Notes: a model not told the origin generated them from the sequence alone. Positions 41,101 to 49,943 are shown, numbered from the stretch's first letter. The stretch is DNA of 64,000 nucleotides from Streptomyces sp. R41 (GCF_041053055.1 NZ_CP163443.1:9531001-9595000), one strand, 5' to 3'. Program-made: numbers and translations.

Positions 41101-44100
41101 CGACGTCGTCTCCGACATGACCACGGCCTACGACGGCCAGGCGGTCGGGGTGGCGCCCACCAAGGGCGAGATCACGGCCTCCTACCGGGTCGCTAGCTAC
41201 GACCCTGTGAACAAGACCCCCCTCTACCAGCAGGTCTCCGGCTCAACCTACGACAAGCTGGGCCGCCCGCTCACCGCGACCAACGCCCTCAACCGCACGA
41301 TCAAGACCACCTACGTCCCCGACGACACCGGCTACGGCCCGCTGACGTCCAAGACCACCATCGACCCCAAGCTCTACACCTCCACTACCGAGGTGGATCC
41401 GGCCTGGGGCACGGCCACCAAGACCACCAATGCCAACGGCAACGTCACCGAGTGGTCCTTCGACGCGCTCGGCCGACTGCGGTCGGTCTGGAAGCCGGAC
41501 CGCTCCCGCACGCTCGGCGACGCCGCCAGCATCGTCTACGCCTACAGCATCAACAACGACAAGGAGACCTGGGTCCGCACCGACGCCCTCAAGGCCGACG
41601 GACAGACCTACAACAGCTCCTACGAGATCTTCGACGGCCTGCTGCGGTCCCGCCAGAAGCAGGTCCCCGCGCCCAACGGCGGCCGGGTGATCTCCGAAGC
41701 CCTCTACGACGACCGCGGCCTGGCGTACATCTCCAACAACCAGGTCCACGACGACAACGCCCCCTCGGGCACCCTGGCCAACACCTACTCCGGCTCCGTC
41801 CCCGCCTCCACCGAGACGGTCTTCGACGCCGCCGGCCGCGCCACCGAATCGATCTTCCGGGTCTACGGCCAGGAGAAGTGGCGCACCAAGACCGATAAGC
41901 AGGGCGACCGCACCGCCTTCACCGCCGCCGCGGGCGGCACCGGCACCCTGACGATCACCGACGCCCGCGGCCGGATCACCGAGCGCCGCGAGTACGGCGG
42001 CCCCGTCCCGACCGGCAGTGACTACACCCGCACCCTGTACGAGTACACCCCCGGCGGCCAGCTCCAGAAGATGACCGGTCCGGATGGAGCGGTCTGGACG
42101 TACGGCTACGACCTGCGTGGCCGCAAGACCACCTTCACCGACCCCGACAAGGGGGCCGTCACCACCGCCTACAACGACATCGACCAGCCGTTGACGGTCA
42201 CGGCCACCCTCGACGGCGTATCCCGCACCCTGATCACCGACTACGACGAGCTCGACCGCGCTACCGGCACCTGGGACGGGGTGAAGGACAACGCCCACCA
42301 GCTGACCAAGCTCACCTACGACTCCTTGGCCAAGGGACAGCCGACCGCCGCGATCCGGTACGTCGGCGGCACCACCGGCAAGATCTACTCCCAGGTCGTC
42401 ACCGGCTACGACGCGCTCGGCCGCCCCAAGGGCACCAAGACCGTCATCGCCGCCACCGACGCCCTGGTCGCCGCCGGTGCGCCGCAGACGTTCACCACCT
42501 CCACCACCTACAACATCGACGGCACCGTCCAGTCCACCTCGATGCCCGCAGCGGGCGGCCTGCCCGCCGAGACCGTCACCAACAGCTACAACGGCCTCGG
42601 CATGCTCACCGGCACCGACGGCATGACCGACTACGTCCAGAACATCGGCTACTCCCCGTACGGTGAGATCGAGGAGACCCGCCTCGGCACCTCCACCGGT
42701 GCCAAGCAGCTCCAGATCCTCAACCGCTACGAGGACGGCACCCGCCGCCTGGCCAACACGCACACCGTCGACCAGACCAACACCGGCTACACCAGCGACG
42801 TCGACTACGTCTACGACACCACCGGCAACGTCAAGTCGATCACCGACAACGCAGGCGGCAAGGACACACAGTGCTTCGCCTACGACGGCTACCGCCGGCT
42901 GACCGAAGCCTGGACCCCGTCCTCCAACGACTGCGCCACCACCCGCACGGCGAGCGCCCTCGGCGGGCCGGCCCCGTACTGGACCAGCTGGACCTACAAG
43001 CCCGGCGGGCTGCGCGACACCCAGACCGAGCACAAGACCGCAGGTGACACCCAAACCGCCTACGGCTACCCCGCCGTCAACGCCTCAGGCGCTGGACAGC
43101 CGCACACCCTGACCTCCGTCACCGTCAACGGCGGCACCGCCAAGACCTACATCTACGACGAACAGGGCAACACCACCAAGCGCTACAGCCCCACCGGCAC
43201 CGCGCAGAGCCTCGTCTGGGACGTCGAGGGAGAACTCACCCGCCTCACCGAAGGCACCAAGACCACCGACTACCTCTACGACGCCAACGGCGAGCTCCTG
43301 ATCCGCCGCGGCCCCGGCAAGACCGTCCTCTACCTGGCCGGTCAGGAACTCCACTACGACACGGCCGCCAACAAGTTCACCGCCCAGCGCTACTACCCGG
43401 CCGGCGACGCCACCGCCGTCCGCACCGAGAGCGGCCTGTCCTGGATGGTCGACGACCACCACGGCACCGCCTCGATGACGGTGGACGCCACCACCCAGGC
43501 CATCACCCGCCGCTACACCAAGCCCTTCGGCGAGGCGCGCGGCGCGACACCATCGGCCTGGCCCGACGACAAGGGCTTCCTCGGGAAACCCGCCGATGCC
43601 GACACCGGACTCACGCACATCGGCGCCCGCGAGTACGACCCGGCCACCGGACGCTTCCTCTCCGTCGACCCCGTCCTCGCTTCCGACGACCACGAGTCCC
43701 TCAACGGCTACGCCTACGCAGACAACACCCCCGTCACCAAGTCCGACCCCACCGGCCTGCGGCCGATCACGGACTGCGAGCGCGGGTGCAGCGACGGTAA
43801 GGGCGGCCATTACCACGACTACATGACGATGGGACCCAACGGGACCTGGGTCTACCAGTCCACGCTGACCTACACCCAGACGTTCCAGTACCAGAAGGCG
43901 GGCGGCGGTACCGGAAGCGGCACCATGACCGTCACCGTCCGCACGAACGGGGGCCACAAGTCGGCGCAGGTCGTGTTCAAGAAGGGGCCTGACCCGAAGC
44001 CCAAGAAGGACGACGGCTACTGCAACGCCTGCTGGGCGATGGGAACGAATCCCGCCTACGACCCCAACGCCCACGACCTGCCGGACACCCCGAAGCTCAA

Positions 44101-44641
44101 GACCTGGCAGAAGATTGTGCTCGGCGTCATCGTGGTCGTGGCGGCGGCAGTGGTCGCCGCCCCGGTCGTTGCAGCTGTTGGGCCAGAGATCAGCGCAGCG
44201 TGCCTGGCTAACCCTGCAGGTTGCGGTGAAGTCATAGCGGAAATAGGAACAGGCGGCGCCGCAGGCGGAAGCATGCCGTCCGGCGCCTCATATGGGGGCG
44301 CGGCAAACGCCGCTAGCGGGGTCCGGCTTGGGAAACAGCTAGAGTTCGAGGCCGACGCGGCTGCAGCGGCCAAAATGTTCACCAAGGATGGTGAACTCAC
44401 CGCGGAAACCATCGCGCGTTCCAAGAAAATTCAAGAGGGCTCCCAGATGAAAAACACCCACCTGACGGAATACTTTGAGGCGCACGGCGGTATTGACCAG
44501 TGGGGTAAGTATGCTACTCCGCGAGTCAACACCCCGGGAGGCAAGGGAACTCTCGACATTCACTTCTACAGAAATGAAGTGAGTGGAGAAATTTACTACT
44601 ACGACTACAAGGTGAAGCTTGGCGGAGGGGAGAGAAGGTGA
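38105..44641 (+). CDS. RHS polymorphic toxin with variable C-terminal domain
   Basis: Encodes 2178 residues from GTG 38105. A signal-like N-terminus (RRWLGRGALVVSLSVLPQVVVPSG) precedes a SpvB/insecticidal-type region (~300-900), then YD/RHS repeats (~1030-1780) such as YDALGRPKGT, YDTTGNVKSI and YDANGELLIRR, and the RHS core end LGKPADADTGLTHIGAREYDPATGRFLSVDP (~1820-1850 in part) and LNGYAYADNTPV. The C-terminal tip (~2080-2178) follows an Ala/Val membrane-like helix and is the toxin: LEFEADAAAAAKMF to TLDIHFYRNEVSGEIYYYDYKVK. That tip is unassigned; D-x-H and DYK could be nuclease residues. The stop overlaps the start of the candidate immunity gene. Confidence 0.9.
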   Translation: MSSSPFRPRLPGAVIRRWLGRGALVVSLSVLPQVVVPSGYDFAAQAQSPAARKKLEDRPDAKIDKVGVLKPSTSKAPKDKAAPASRETRERLKKAAWPKSGKATAEVPASGGAAVTVGGLGVKLAQQPAAPAPKSAKSKSKRSTAAKATGPAEKVALNVHSRAAAKKAGVNGVLLTVDPAGAAKKSTGDTDKLRVSLDYSSFNDVYGGNFGPRLRLVKLPACALTTPEKKSCRTQSPVTGADNDAESQTLTGAVSAKTLAAGTPMLLAAAADSSGGGSDYSATSLSPTATWEAGGSTGDFTWNYPLRVPPATAGPSPSLSISYNSASVDGRTAGENNQTSVVGEGFSITESFIERKYGSCKDDGQSGKGDLCWKYANATLVLNGKAVELVNPCADKAACDTAALSQASGGTWKLKNEDGTRVEHLTGATGNGDDNTEYWKVTDASGNQYFFGKHRMPGWSDKGTTDTADDDPVTNSVWTVPVFGDDSGEPCYKSTGFSDSFCTQAWRWNLDYVVDTHGNASTYWYGRETNNYSKNADTTVNGTGYTRGGYLNRIDYGLRSDLIYSKPAAQQVRFTYAERCVVSGGCTSLTADTKANWPDVPYDMICAASTKCTTQIGPSFFTRKRLTDITTSVWTGTGTTQRDVDTWHLDQSFPDTGDASSPSLWLKSIQNTGKANSTTAAMPSIVFGGIQLSNHVEGSGPDTLRYIKWRVRTIKSEAGSTLTVNYSDPDCVWGSSMPADIDKNTRRCFPVKWSQSGATPVTDWFHKYVVTSVFQDDPYGHGDTGEKYYDYQGGAGWGYADDDGLTKASNRTWSQWRGYGKVVETSGDSEGPRSKKSTLYMRGLNGEKELDGTARVEKVTDSAGTAIDDSRQYAGFVRETIVYNDADEVSGTINTPWSHKTGSHTYSWGATESWIVQADETTTRTKTSTGTRTVKQKTTYDTTYGMPITVEDSGDATKTGDESCVRTTYARNTSAWLVNAVSRTETYSVPCAATPAIPDDVVSDMTTAYDGQAVGVAPTKGEITASYRVASYDPVNKTPLYQQVSGSTYDKLGRPLTATNALNRTIKTTYVPDDTGYGPLTSKTTIDPKLYTSTTEVDPAWGTATKTTNANGNVTEWSFDALGRLRSVWKPDRSRTLGDAASIVYAYSINNDKETWVRTDALKADGQTYNSSYEIFDGLLRSRQKQVPAPNGGRVISEALYDDRGLAYISNNQVHDDNAPSGTLANTYSGSVPASTETVFDAAGRATESIFRVYGQEKWRTKTDKQGDRTAFTAAAGGTGTLTITDARGRITERREYGGPVPTGSDYTRTLYEYTPGGQLQKMTGPDGAVWTYGYDLRGRKTTFTDPDKGAVTTAYNDIDQPLTVTATLDGVSRTLITDYDELDRATGTWDGVKDNAHQLTKLTYDSLAKGQPTAAIRYVGGTTGKIYSQVVTGYDALGRPKGTKTVIAATDALVAAGAPQTFTTSTTYNIDGTVQSTSMPAAGGLPAETVTNSYNGLGMLTGTDGMTDYVQNIGYSPYGEIEETRLGTSTGAKQLQILNRYEDGTRRLANTHTVDQTNTGYTSDVDYVYDTTGNVKSITDNAGGKDTQCFAYDGYRRLTEAWTPSSNDCATTRTASALGGPAPYWTSWTYKPGGLRDTQTEHKTAGDTQTAYGYPAVNASGAGQPHTLTSVTVNGGTAKTYIYDEQGNTTKRYSPTGTAQSLVWDVEGELTRLTEGTKTTDYLYDANGELLIRRGPGKTVLYLAGQELHYDTAANKFTAQRYYPAGDATAVRTESGLSWMVDDHHGTASMTVDATTQAITRRYTKPFGEARGATPSAWPDDKGFLGKPADADTGLTHIGAREYDPATGRFLSVDPVLASDDHESLNGYAYADNTPVTKSDPTGLRPITDCERGCSDGKGGHYHDYMTMGPNGTWVYQSTLTYTQTFQYQKAGGGTGSGTMTVTVRTNGGHKSAQVVFKKGPDPKPKKDDGYCNACWAMGTNPAYDPNAHDLPDTPKLKTWQKIVLGVIVVVAAAVVAAPVVAAVGPEISAACLANPAGCGEVIAEIGTGGAAGGSMPSGASYGGAANAASGVRLGKQLEFEADAAAAAKMFTKDGELTAETIARSKKIQEGSQMKNTHLTEYFEAHGGIDQWGKYATPRVNTPGGKGTLDIHFYRNEVSGEIYYYDYKVKLGGGERR

Positions 44642-45009
44642 GAGTTCGTTATCTGGGCGCCACGGACGCGCCTCCCAACCCTGTTGATGGCAGATACGAC
44701 TTCATTCCAGGGCAGGAATACGTCGTACTCGAACTGCATGTTCGGAGCGACGGTTCTTCCTCCCTGCGAATCGAGCACTCGCCAGGCGACCTCGCTGGCC
44801 TGTACAGCGGGAAGTACTTTGAGCAGGTGTCTGACACCATCCCTTCCCAATGGAGTGTGGAGATCTATCGGCGAGGCGGGCTGAGCATGGGGCCGAAGGA
44901 ATGGATCGCAGGAGATTTCTGGGAGCGCATGATGGAGCGTGACCCGGAAGCGGAGGCTGCCTTCGAGGTGACACGCGACGCAATCCTGGCCGAGGATCCG
45001 GTCGCCTGA
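44638..45009 (+). CDS. Candidate immunity protein for the RHS toxin
   Basis: Encodes 123 residues from a GTG that overlaps the toxin stop (GTGA), the arrangement expected for immunity. It is a small acidic cytosolic protein with alternating strands (YDFIPGQEYVVLELHVRSDG), a central SPGDLAGLYSGKYFEQV and an acidic helical C-terminus (MMERDPEAEAAFEVTRDAIL). I do not recognise an immunity family. Its base composition is lower in G+C than the RHS body, matching the toxin tip and consistent with both being exchanged as a cassette. A terminator follows. Confidence 0.75.
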   Translation: MRVRYLGATDAPPNPVDGRYDFIPGQEYVVLELHVRSDGSSSLRIEHSPGDLAGLYSGKYFEQVSDTIPSQWSVEIYRRGGLSMGPKEWIAGDFWERMMERDPEAEAAFEVTRDAILAEDPVA

Positions 45010-45148
45010 TCCAGTCAGTACTATCAATCCGAAAAGAACAAATCTTTAGGATGAATCGTTGGTGCCACTCGTTGAAAGCGAAGGTCCCGGAGTGCGGGTG
45101 ACCTTTGTGAACGCCGAGGCCTTTCCGTAACCGGAAGCCAGCAGCCGC

Positions 45149-45188
45149 GCCCGGCGCGGACGTTCCCTCGTGGACGTCCGCGCCGGGC
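45149..45188 (+). terminator. Terminator after the toxin/immunity pair
   Basis: GCCCGGCGCGGACGT (45149-45163) pairs perfectly with ACGTCCGCGCCGGGC (45174-45188), leaving a 10-nt loop, about 140 bp after the immunity gene. It lies before a convergent gene and may serve both. Confidence 0.8.
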
Positions 45189-45328
45189 ATCGTGCTTCGA
45201 GCCCCGCACGACCTCATTTGGCCCGGTAGTACTGTCGGCGTCTGCTGTTGTCGGCAGGGTAGGAGATACAGCCGGTGGGCATTCCGTCTCACTGAACATG
45301 GTCGGCTGCAACTGGACTGCTGACGTGG

Positions 45329-45973
45329 CTAGGACTGACGGCGTGCGAAGAGGACCGCACCTGGAACGCTTTCGTCGGGGTCGATCAGCATTTGGGCCTC
45401 GACGGTGAACCCGGCATCGCGTAGCCAGGCCGCCACTTGGTCAGGCTGGCGGCGGTGAACGTGGACGTTCATCGGGTGGCCGCCGTAGCCCTGCGTCTTC
45501 AGCCTCGACTCGTCGCCGACGTGAAAGCCGAGCAGCAGTGGTCCGCCGGGACGCAACACGCGCCGGAAGTGGCCGAAGACCGTGGGCACTGCTTCGTCGG
45601 GGACGTGAATCAACGACCAAAATGCGAGCAGGCCGACGACTGAAGCATCGGCGAGGTCGAGGTCGGTCATCGAGCCCACCTCGAACCGCAGGCGGGGGTG
45701 GTCACGCCGAGCCACGTCGATCATCACGGATGAAAGGTCGATGCCGAAAGCGTCCACACCCAGCTCGTGCAGGTGAGCGGTGACGTGTCCAGGTCCGCAG
45801 CCCACGTCCGCCACCGGCCCACCGCCAGCGGCGTGCACCAAGTCGGCGAACAGCGCCAGAGCCGCCCGAAGATACGGCGCCCCGGCCAGAGCCTCGCGTA
45901 CTTGGTCGGCATAGCTGACCGCGACCGTGTCGTAGGAGGCCCGGGTGTCTGCCAACCAGCGGTCCGCGTTCAT
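45329..45973 (-). CDS. SAM-dependent methyltransferase
   Basis: I start at ATG 45973 (MNADRWLADTRASYDTVA), giving 214 residues; the longer frame begins with an unrelated hydrophobic run. It is a Methyltransf_11/25-type class I enzyme: motif I VADVGCGPGHVTAHL (~55-69), GIDLSSVMIDVAR (~78-90), FWSLIHVPDE and FRRVLRPGGPLLLGFHV. It may methylate a small molecule; many Streptomyces genomes carry such orphan enzymes. It is oriented toward the toxin terminator, and no operon partner is obvious. Confidence 0.85.
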   Translation of the reverse strand: MNADRWLADTRASYDTVAVSYADQVREALAGAPYLRAALALFADLVHAAGGGPVADVGCGPGHVTAHLHELGVDAFGIDLSSVMIDVARRDHPRLRFEVGSMTDLDLADASVVGLLAFWSLIHVPDEAVPTVFGHFRRVLRPGGPLLLGFHVGDESRLKTQGYGGHPMNVHVHRRQPDQVAAWLRDAGFTVEAQMLIDPDESVPGAVLFARRQS

Positions 45974-46138
45974 GGCTCGACAGAGTAGTGCAGCGATCAG
46001 GATGACGAACCAGATCAACTGAGATCAACGACGAATCAGACCAGGTCACTTGAGACGGAGACCAGATCCTTCGAGACGGGACATTGGCGCCGCCCGCGGT
46101 GAACACCATCAGGACTGGCTATGACGTCGTCAATCAAC

Positions 46139-46169
46139 GGCTCTGTCAGCGATCACGGAGAGCCGTCAC
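46139..46169. repeat. 31-bp imperfect repeat, copy A
   Basis: GGCTCTGTCAGCGATCACGG followed by AGAGCCGTCAC. It matches copy B at 47129-47159 at 28 of 31 positions in direct orientation. Each copy can fold into a hairpin through GGCTCT/AGAGCC-type ends. Together they flank the DUF1707 gene. Confidence 0.6.
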
Positions 46170-46344
46170 GGTCGGTGAGAGTGGTGTTCAATTCCCGCGT
46201 CTGCGCCGGGGCGTGCCGTACCGGATATCGCCAGATGTGACGCTCCCTCATGTACGTCGAGACCGGGCCTCGGCATGATGGATGCCGCATGCCGTGAATC
46301 GACGCTGGCGATCGCCTCTCCGTGATGGGGCCCAGCCGGGATTC

Positions 46345-46356
46345 ATATCGCGATAT
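46345..46356. promoter_or_regulatory. ATATCGCGATAT palindrome upstream of DUF1707 gene
   Basis: Perfect 12-bp palindrome about 70 bp before the DUF1707 start. TATCGCGATA motifs are typical operators of PadR-type repressors in Streptomyces, but no padR gene lies next to it here. Confidence 0.5.
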
Positions 46357-46425
46357 AGCGTTAGTCTTCATCTCGCGCCGCTGCCTGCGTCGCGCGGAGA
46401 CGTTCGACAGGACCAGGACGGAAGT

Positions 46426-47082
46426 ATGTCGGGAGAGATTTCGCCCACCGGGAAGCGCTCCGGCCTCGACTCGTCGCCCGAGCTGAGGGCCTCTCATGCG
46501 GACCGGGACCGGGTGGTGGACGTGCTGCGTATCGCGGCGGGGGACGGCCTGCTGACTGCGGACGAGTTGGGCGAGCGCGTGGAAGCTGCCCTGTCGGCGC
46601 GTACCGTCAGCGAGCTGACCGCGCTGACCGCTGACCTGCCGGCCGTGTCCGCTTCGGCCGGCACGGCCGTAGCGGAGGTCAAGGACGTACTCCGGATCGA
46701 GGGGATTCACAGTGGTGCGGTCAAACGCGTGGGGCGCTGGGTAGTGCCGCGGAGGCTGGAGCTTTCCACTGCGTGGTGTGAGGTGACGCTCGACTTCACT
46801 CAGGCAGTGATCACGCAGGACACCTTGCGGATCGACATGAACACGGCAGGCAAGAAGCTGACGCTGATCACCAAGCCGGGCATCGTGGTCGATGCCGGTG
46901 CCCTGAGCCTCGTACACAGTAAGATCAAGATTCGTCAGGCTCCAGACCACGAGACGCCGATCACGCTGCGCGTGGAGCTGGTCGGCACGACGACCCACGG
47001 CCGCGTCGTGGTACGGCCCGCACGGCGGACGTTCGGACAGTGGCTGCTGCGCAAGCCCACGTCCCTGCCTGCAGGCGATTGA
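46426..47082 (+). CDS. DUF1707 SHOCT-like protein
   Basis: I start at ATG 46426 (GGACGGAAG upstream), giving 218 residues. The DUF1707 domain is at ~20-72: RASHADRDRVVDVLRIAAGD, GLLTADELGERVEAALSART and LTALTADLP. The remainder is a beta-rich DUF2154/cell-wall-active-antibiotic-response-like region (IEGIHSGAVKRVGRWVVPRR, VTLDFTQAVI) without membrane helices. DUF1707 proteins are common in actinobacteria and thought to be regulatory or envelope-stress related; their role is not established. The palindrome 70 bp upstream suggests repressor control, and direct repeats flank the gene. Confidence 0.82.
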   Translation: MSGEISPTGKRSGLDSSPELRASHADRDRVVDVLRIAAGDGLLTADELGERVEAALSARTVSELTALTADLPAVSASAGTAVAEVKDVLRIEGIHSGAVKRVGRWVVPRRLELSTAWCEVTLDFTQAVITQDTLRIDMNTAGKKLTLITKPGIVVDAGALSLVHSKIKIRQAPDHETPITLRVELVGTTTHGRVVVRPARRTFGQWLLRKPTSLPAGD

Positions 47083-47128
47083 CTCCATCATTGTGAACTG
47101 TCGGCCGTGGCTCGGGCGGTTTGAGCGG

Positions 47129-47159
47129 GGCTCTGCCGGCGATCACGGGGAGCCGTCAC
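47129..47159. repeat. 31-bp imperfect repeat, copy B
   Basis: GGCTCTGCCGGCGATCACGG followed by GGAGCCGTCAC, 990 bp downstream of copy A and in the same orientation. Its position between the DUF1707 gene and RHS debris suggests a recombination or insertion boundary. Confidence 0.6.
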
Positions 47160-47274
47160 CGCCGGACTGCCGCTTCGCTGGAGCTCGGGCGGTACGCAAG
47201 GCGCCGTGAGTTGAGTGGCTCCATCGTGACGGCTCGAGGTGGCCCCGCCTGTGGAGGGACGGCTTCAGCTGGCC

Positions 47275-47471
47275 CCCGCGATTGGAACGTCAAGCACGAC
47301 GGTGCTGGCTTCGTCACCCGCTTCGACGTTGAGTCCGATTTCCTGCGCAGGTACCCGGTGCAGCAGGCAGGCGGACAGACGATTCTGGAGCTGTGGGTAC
47401 CGGCCAAGGAGCTTGATGGCTTTAACGCTCACATCGTCGGCAGGATCCAGCTGGTGCACGAGTTCCACTGA
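47275..47471 (+). pseudogene. Orphan toxin tip
   Basis: The frame ending at 47471 encodes HDGAGFVTRFDVESDFLRRY, then VQQAGGQTILELWVPAKELDGFN and a final LVHEFH. This is the style of the last ~60 residues of RHS/polymorphic toxin C-terminal domains. There is no RHS core or start in frame upstream. It is followed immediately by a decayed RHS core, so the two are displaced cassette remnants of one or two earlier toxins. Confidence 0.6.
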
Positions 47472-47504
47472 GACGTCATTTCAGTTGGCGTGATCTTGCG
47501 GCAG

Positions 47505-48490
47505 TCTGGCGAACGGCAAGGACACCCAGTGCTTGGCCTACGACGGCTACCGCAGGCTGACCTAGGCGTGGACCCCGTCCTCCAACGACTGTGCCACCGC
47601 CCGCTCGGCGAGCGCCCTCGGCGGCCCGGCCCCGTACTGGACCAGCTGGAGCTACAAGGTCGGAGGCCTGCGGGACACCCAGGTCGAGCACCGGTCCACC
47701 GGTGACGTCCGCACCGACTACTCGTACCCGCCCGTCAACGCCACCGGAGGCGGCCAACCCCATACGCTGAGTTCGACCTCGGTCGGCGGGACGGTGACGT
47801 CGTACCAGTACGACGACCAGGGCAACACCCGGCAGCGCCCCGGCCCCTCGGATGCCACCCAGACGCTGACCTGGGACATCGAGGGCGAACTGACCCGCCT
47901 CGTCGAGGGTGGCAAGACCACCGATTACCTCTACGACGCTAATGGTGGTCTGCTGATCCGCCGGCGCCCGGGCACCACGGTCCTCTACATGGACGGTCAG
48001 GAACTGCGCTACGACACCGCGGCCAAGAAGTTCAGCGGCCTGCGCTACTACGCGGCCGGTGACGCAAGCGCGGTCCGGACGCAGACCTCGCTCTCCTGGA
48101 TGGTCGACGACCGCCCCGGCACCGCGTCGATGGCCGTGGACGCCACTACCCAGCAGGTGACGCGCCGCTACCCCAAGCCGTTCGGCGAGTCCCGTGGCCA
48201 GGCGGCGGCCCTCCTGGCCGGACGACAAGGGATTCCTGGGCAAGCCGGCCGACACCGAGACCGGCCTGACGCATGTCGGCGCCCGTGAGTACGACCCGCT
48301 GATCGGCCGGTTCCTGTCCGCGGACCCGATCCTGTCCGCGGACGACCACGAGTCGATCAACGGCTACGCGTACGCCAACAACACCCCGTCACCCTGTCCG
48401 ACCCCACCGGTCTGCGGCCGATCACGGACTGCGAGCGCGGGTGCAGCGACGGCAAGGGCGGCACCTACCGGGACTACATGGGGCGGACGG
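47505..48490 (+). pseudogene. Decayed RHS core duplicate
   Basis: Colinear with residues ~1590-1900 of the intact RHS toxin, from DTQCLAYDGYRRLT to the core end. It carries at least three lesions: TAG at 47563-47565 in place of a Glu codon, a frameshift near 48210 (before WPDDKGFLGKPADTETGLTH), and another near 48395 (before SDPTGLRPITDCERGCSDGK). There is no toxin domain beyond the core. It is a partial duplication kept as a possible donor for recombination or simply decaying; the last stretch is nearly identical at the DNA level to the intact gene. Confidence 0.85.
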
Positions 48491-48825
48491 CGCGGAGTGG
48501 ATTCCGGGGCCTGAGCACACCACGGGTTTCGCGCGCGTCTGCCGCTACACGTCCGTGCTGGGCTGCGTGATCTGCCGTATGGGCATCGATCTGCGGGTTG
48601 AGCATGCCTCAGCTATGGACGACGAGCAGCGCGCGGTGCTGCCGGGGTCACCTGCCTGGATACGCGGGGCGGATTGGACACGGTAGGCAATGGGCAAGCC
48701 CGTCGTGTTCGACGCCGGGGTGCGGGAGATGGTCCGGATCCCGACGAATGCTCGTAGTTTGGGATCCCGATGCGCTCTTGTGCAACAGGAACCAACTGCC
48801 CGTCAGCTCAGTAGTGTGAATCCGC
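48491..48825. other. No supported gene
   Basis: About 330 bp between RHS debris and the MmyB regulator gene. Short open frames are present, but none shows a motif or a convincing ribosome site. It probably contains remnants of a lost toxin tip. Confidence 0.4.
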
Positions 48826-49641
48826 TTACTCGGGGGTCACGGCCATCATGCGGCAGGACTGCAATTCCAATGGAGTGAGCGCGATGAGCCGGATGGCGAA
48901 TTCCTTGCCGCCTTGGCGGGGCAGGTAGAGACGGCGCGGCTGATGCGATGCCGGGTGGGTCATGGAGGGCAGATTCGGGGCGTCCCAGAGCTTGCGGGCC
49001 GTGGGATCGGCCCGGACGGTCTCGATGACGGTGCGCAAGCGCTCGTCGTGGCGCCACTCCTCCGCGTGGACGCGGAGCTGGGAGATCATCGGCAGCGCCC
49101 ACTCATCCTGCCAGTTGATGAGCTGCGTGCGGGCCTCGGGCCAGGTCAGGGCCCATTCCATGACGTTGATGCCGTGCAGCATCCAGGGAAAATAGTCGAG
49201 GGTCTTGGCGTTGTAGGCCAGGACGTCCCAGCGGTAGTCGTTGAGGTAGACGCCCCAGGTCTGGCTCTCCTCGACGAGTGTGCGGATCGGGTCGGACAGT
49301 AGTCCGCTGAGCGGGCTGACCATGGCTGTGGCGGGGGTGCGGCCCCGTGTGACGCGGTAGACGATGTCCCATTCCTCATCGTTCAGATCGAGGATGCGCC
49401 GGACAGCGTGGAGGAAAGCGTCGCTGTAGTTGGCCGGACGTCCGGCTTCCAGGTTGTTGTACCAGCGTCGGCTGACGCCGGCGAGCTGGGCAGTCTCAGC
49501 CTGCGTGATTCCTACGTCGGATCTGACCCCGAAGGCGGCAGTGAAGCCGGGGATGTCCGACGTGTTCCGGCGCGTCCGGGCTTGCCACAGGGTGCGGGTG
49601 ACGATCAGGCGCTGAGTGTCGCTCTTGTTTATAACGTTCAT
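48826..49641 (-). CDS. XRE regulator with MmyB-like ligand domain
   Basis: I start at ATG 49641 (MNVINKSDTQRLIV), giving 271 residues; the much longer frame upstream is not supported. An XRE helix-turn-helix (VGITQAETAQLAGVSRRWYNNLEAG, ~41-65 in part) is followed by the MmyB domain (~100-260): PIRTLVEESQTWGVYLNDYRWDVLAYN, FPWMLHGINVMEWAL, and LRVHAEEWRHDERLRTVI. MmyB-like regulators are thought to bind fatty acyl ligands and are frequently divergent from a short-chain dehydrogenase, exactly as here. The palindrome at 49881 lies between the two starts, a likely operator. Family assignment is firm; the ligand is inferred. Confidence 0.9.
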   Translation of the reverse strand: MNVINKSDTQRLIVTRTLWQARTRRNTSDIPGFTAAFGVRSDVGITQAETAQLAGVSRRWYNNLEAGRPANYSDAFLHAVRRILDLNDEEWDIVYRVTRGRTPATAMVSPLSGLLSDPIRTLVEESQTWGVYLNDYRWDVLAYNAKTLDYFPWMLHGINVMEWALTWPEARTQLINWQDEWALPMISQLRVHAEEWRHDERLRTVIETVRADPTARKLWDAPNLPSMTHPASHQPRRLYLPRQGGKEFAIRLIALTPLELQSCRMMAVTPE

Positions 49642-49880
49642 ATATCGAGGGGGGTTGAGGTGCAGGTCACATTCTTTGCGCGTCCTGGCCTCTCCGCCGG
49701 GGCAGGAAATCACGCTCATGACGGCCTGCATTTCGGGGAGTTGACCACGAATACGCTGTCCAGCATTTGGAACTCGAAGGCCCCTTGCTGGGCAATGAGA
49801 ACTGTCAGTTCTCACCGACAGCATAAGCGCAGGCTTTGGGTTCCTGTGGCGCACCAGGTGTCGCCTTAGGGTCACTGTCA

Positions 49881-49892
49881 TCACCGCGGTGA
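49881..49892. promoter_or_regulatory. TCACCGCGGTGA palindrome, MmyB/SDR operator candidate
   Basis: Perfect 12-bp palindrome in the 302-bp divergent region between the MmyB-type regulator (start 49641) and the SDR gene (start 49944), closer to the SDR. The likely site through which the regulator controls the SDR promoter. Confidence 0.55.
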
Positions 49893-49943
49893 ATCGCTTC
49901 CGGCGGTGGGAAATCCCCATAGTTACTCGTGTAAAGGATCTTC

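Noticed and set aside
41243..43054. 603-codon open frame on the minus strand
   Set aside because: Antisense shadow of the RHS repeat region; Gly/Val/Ala-rich translation with no motif.
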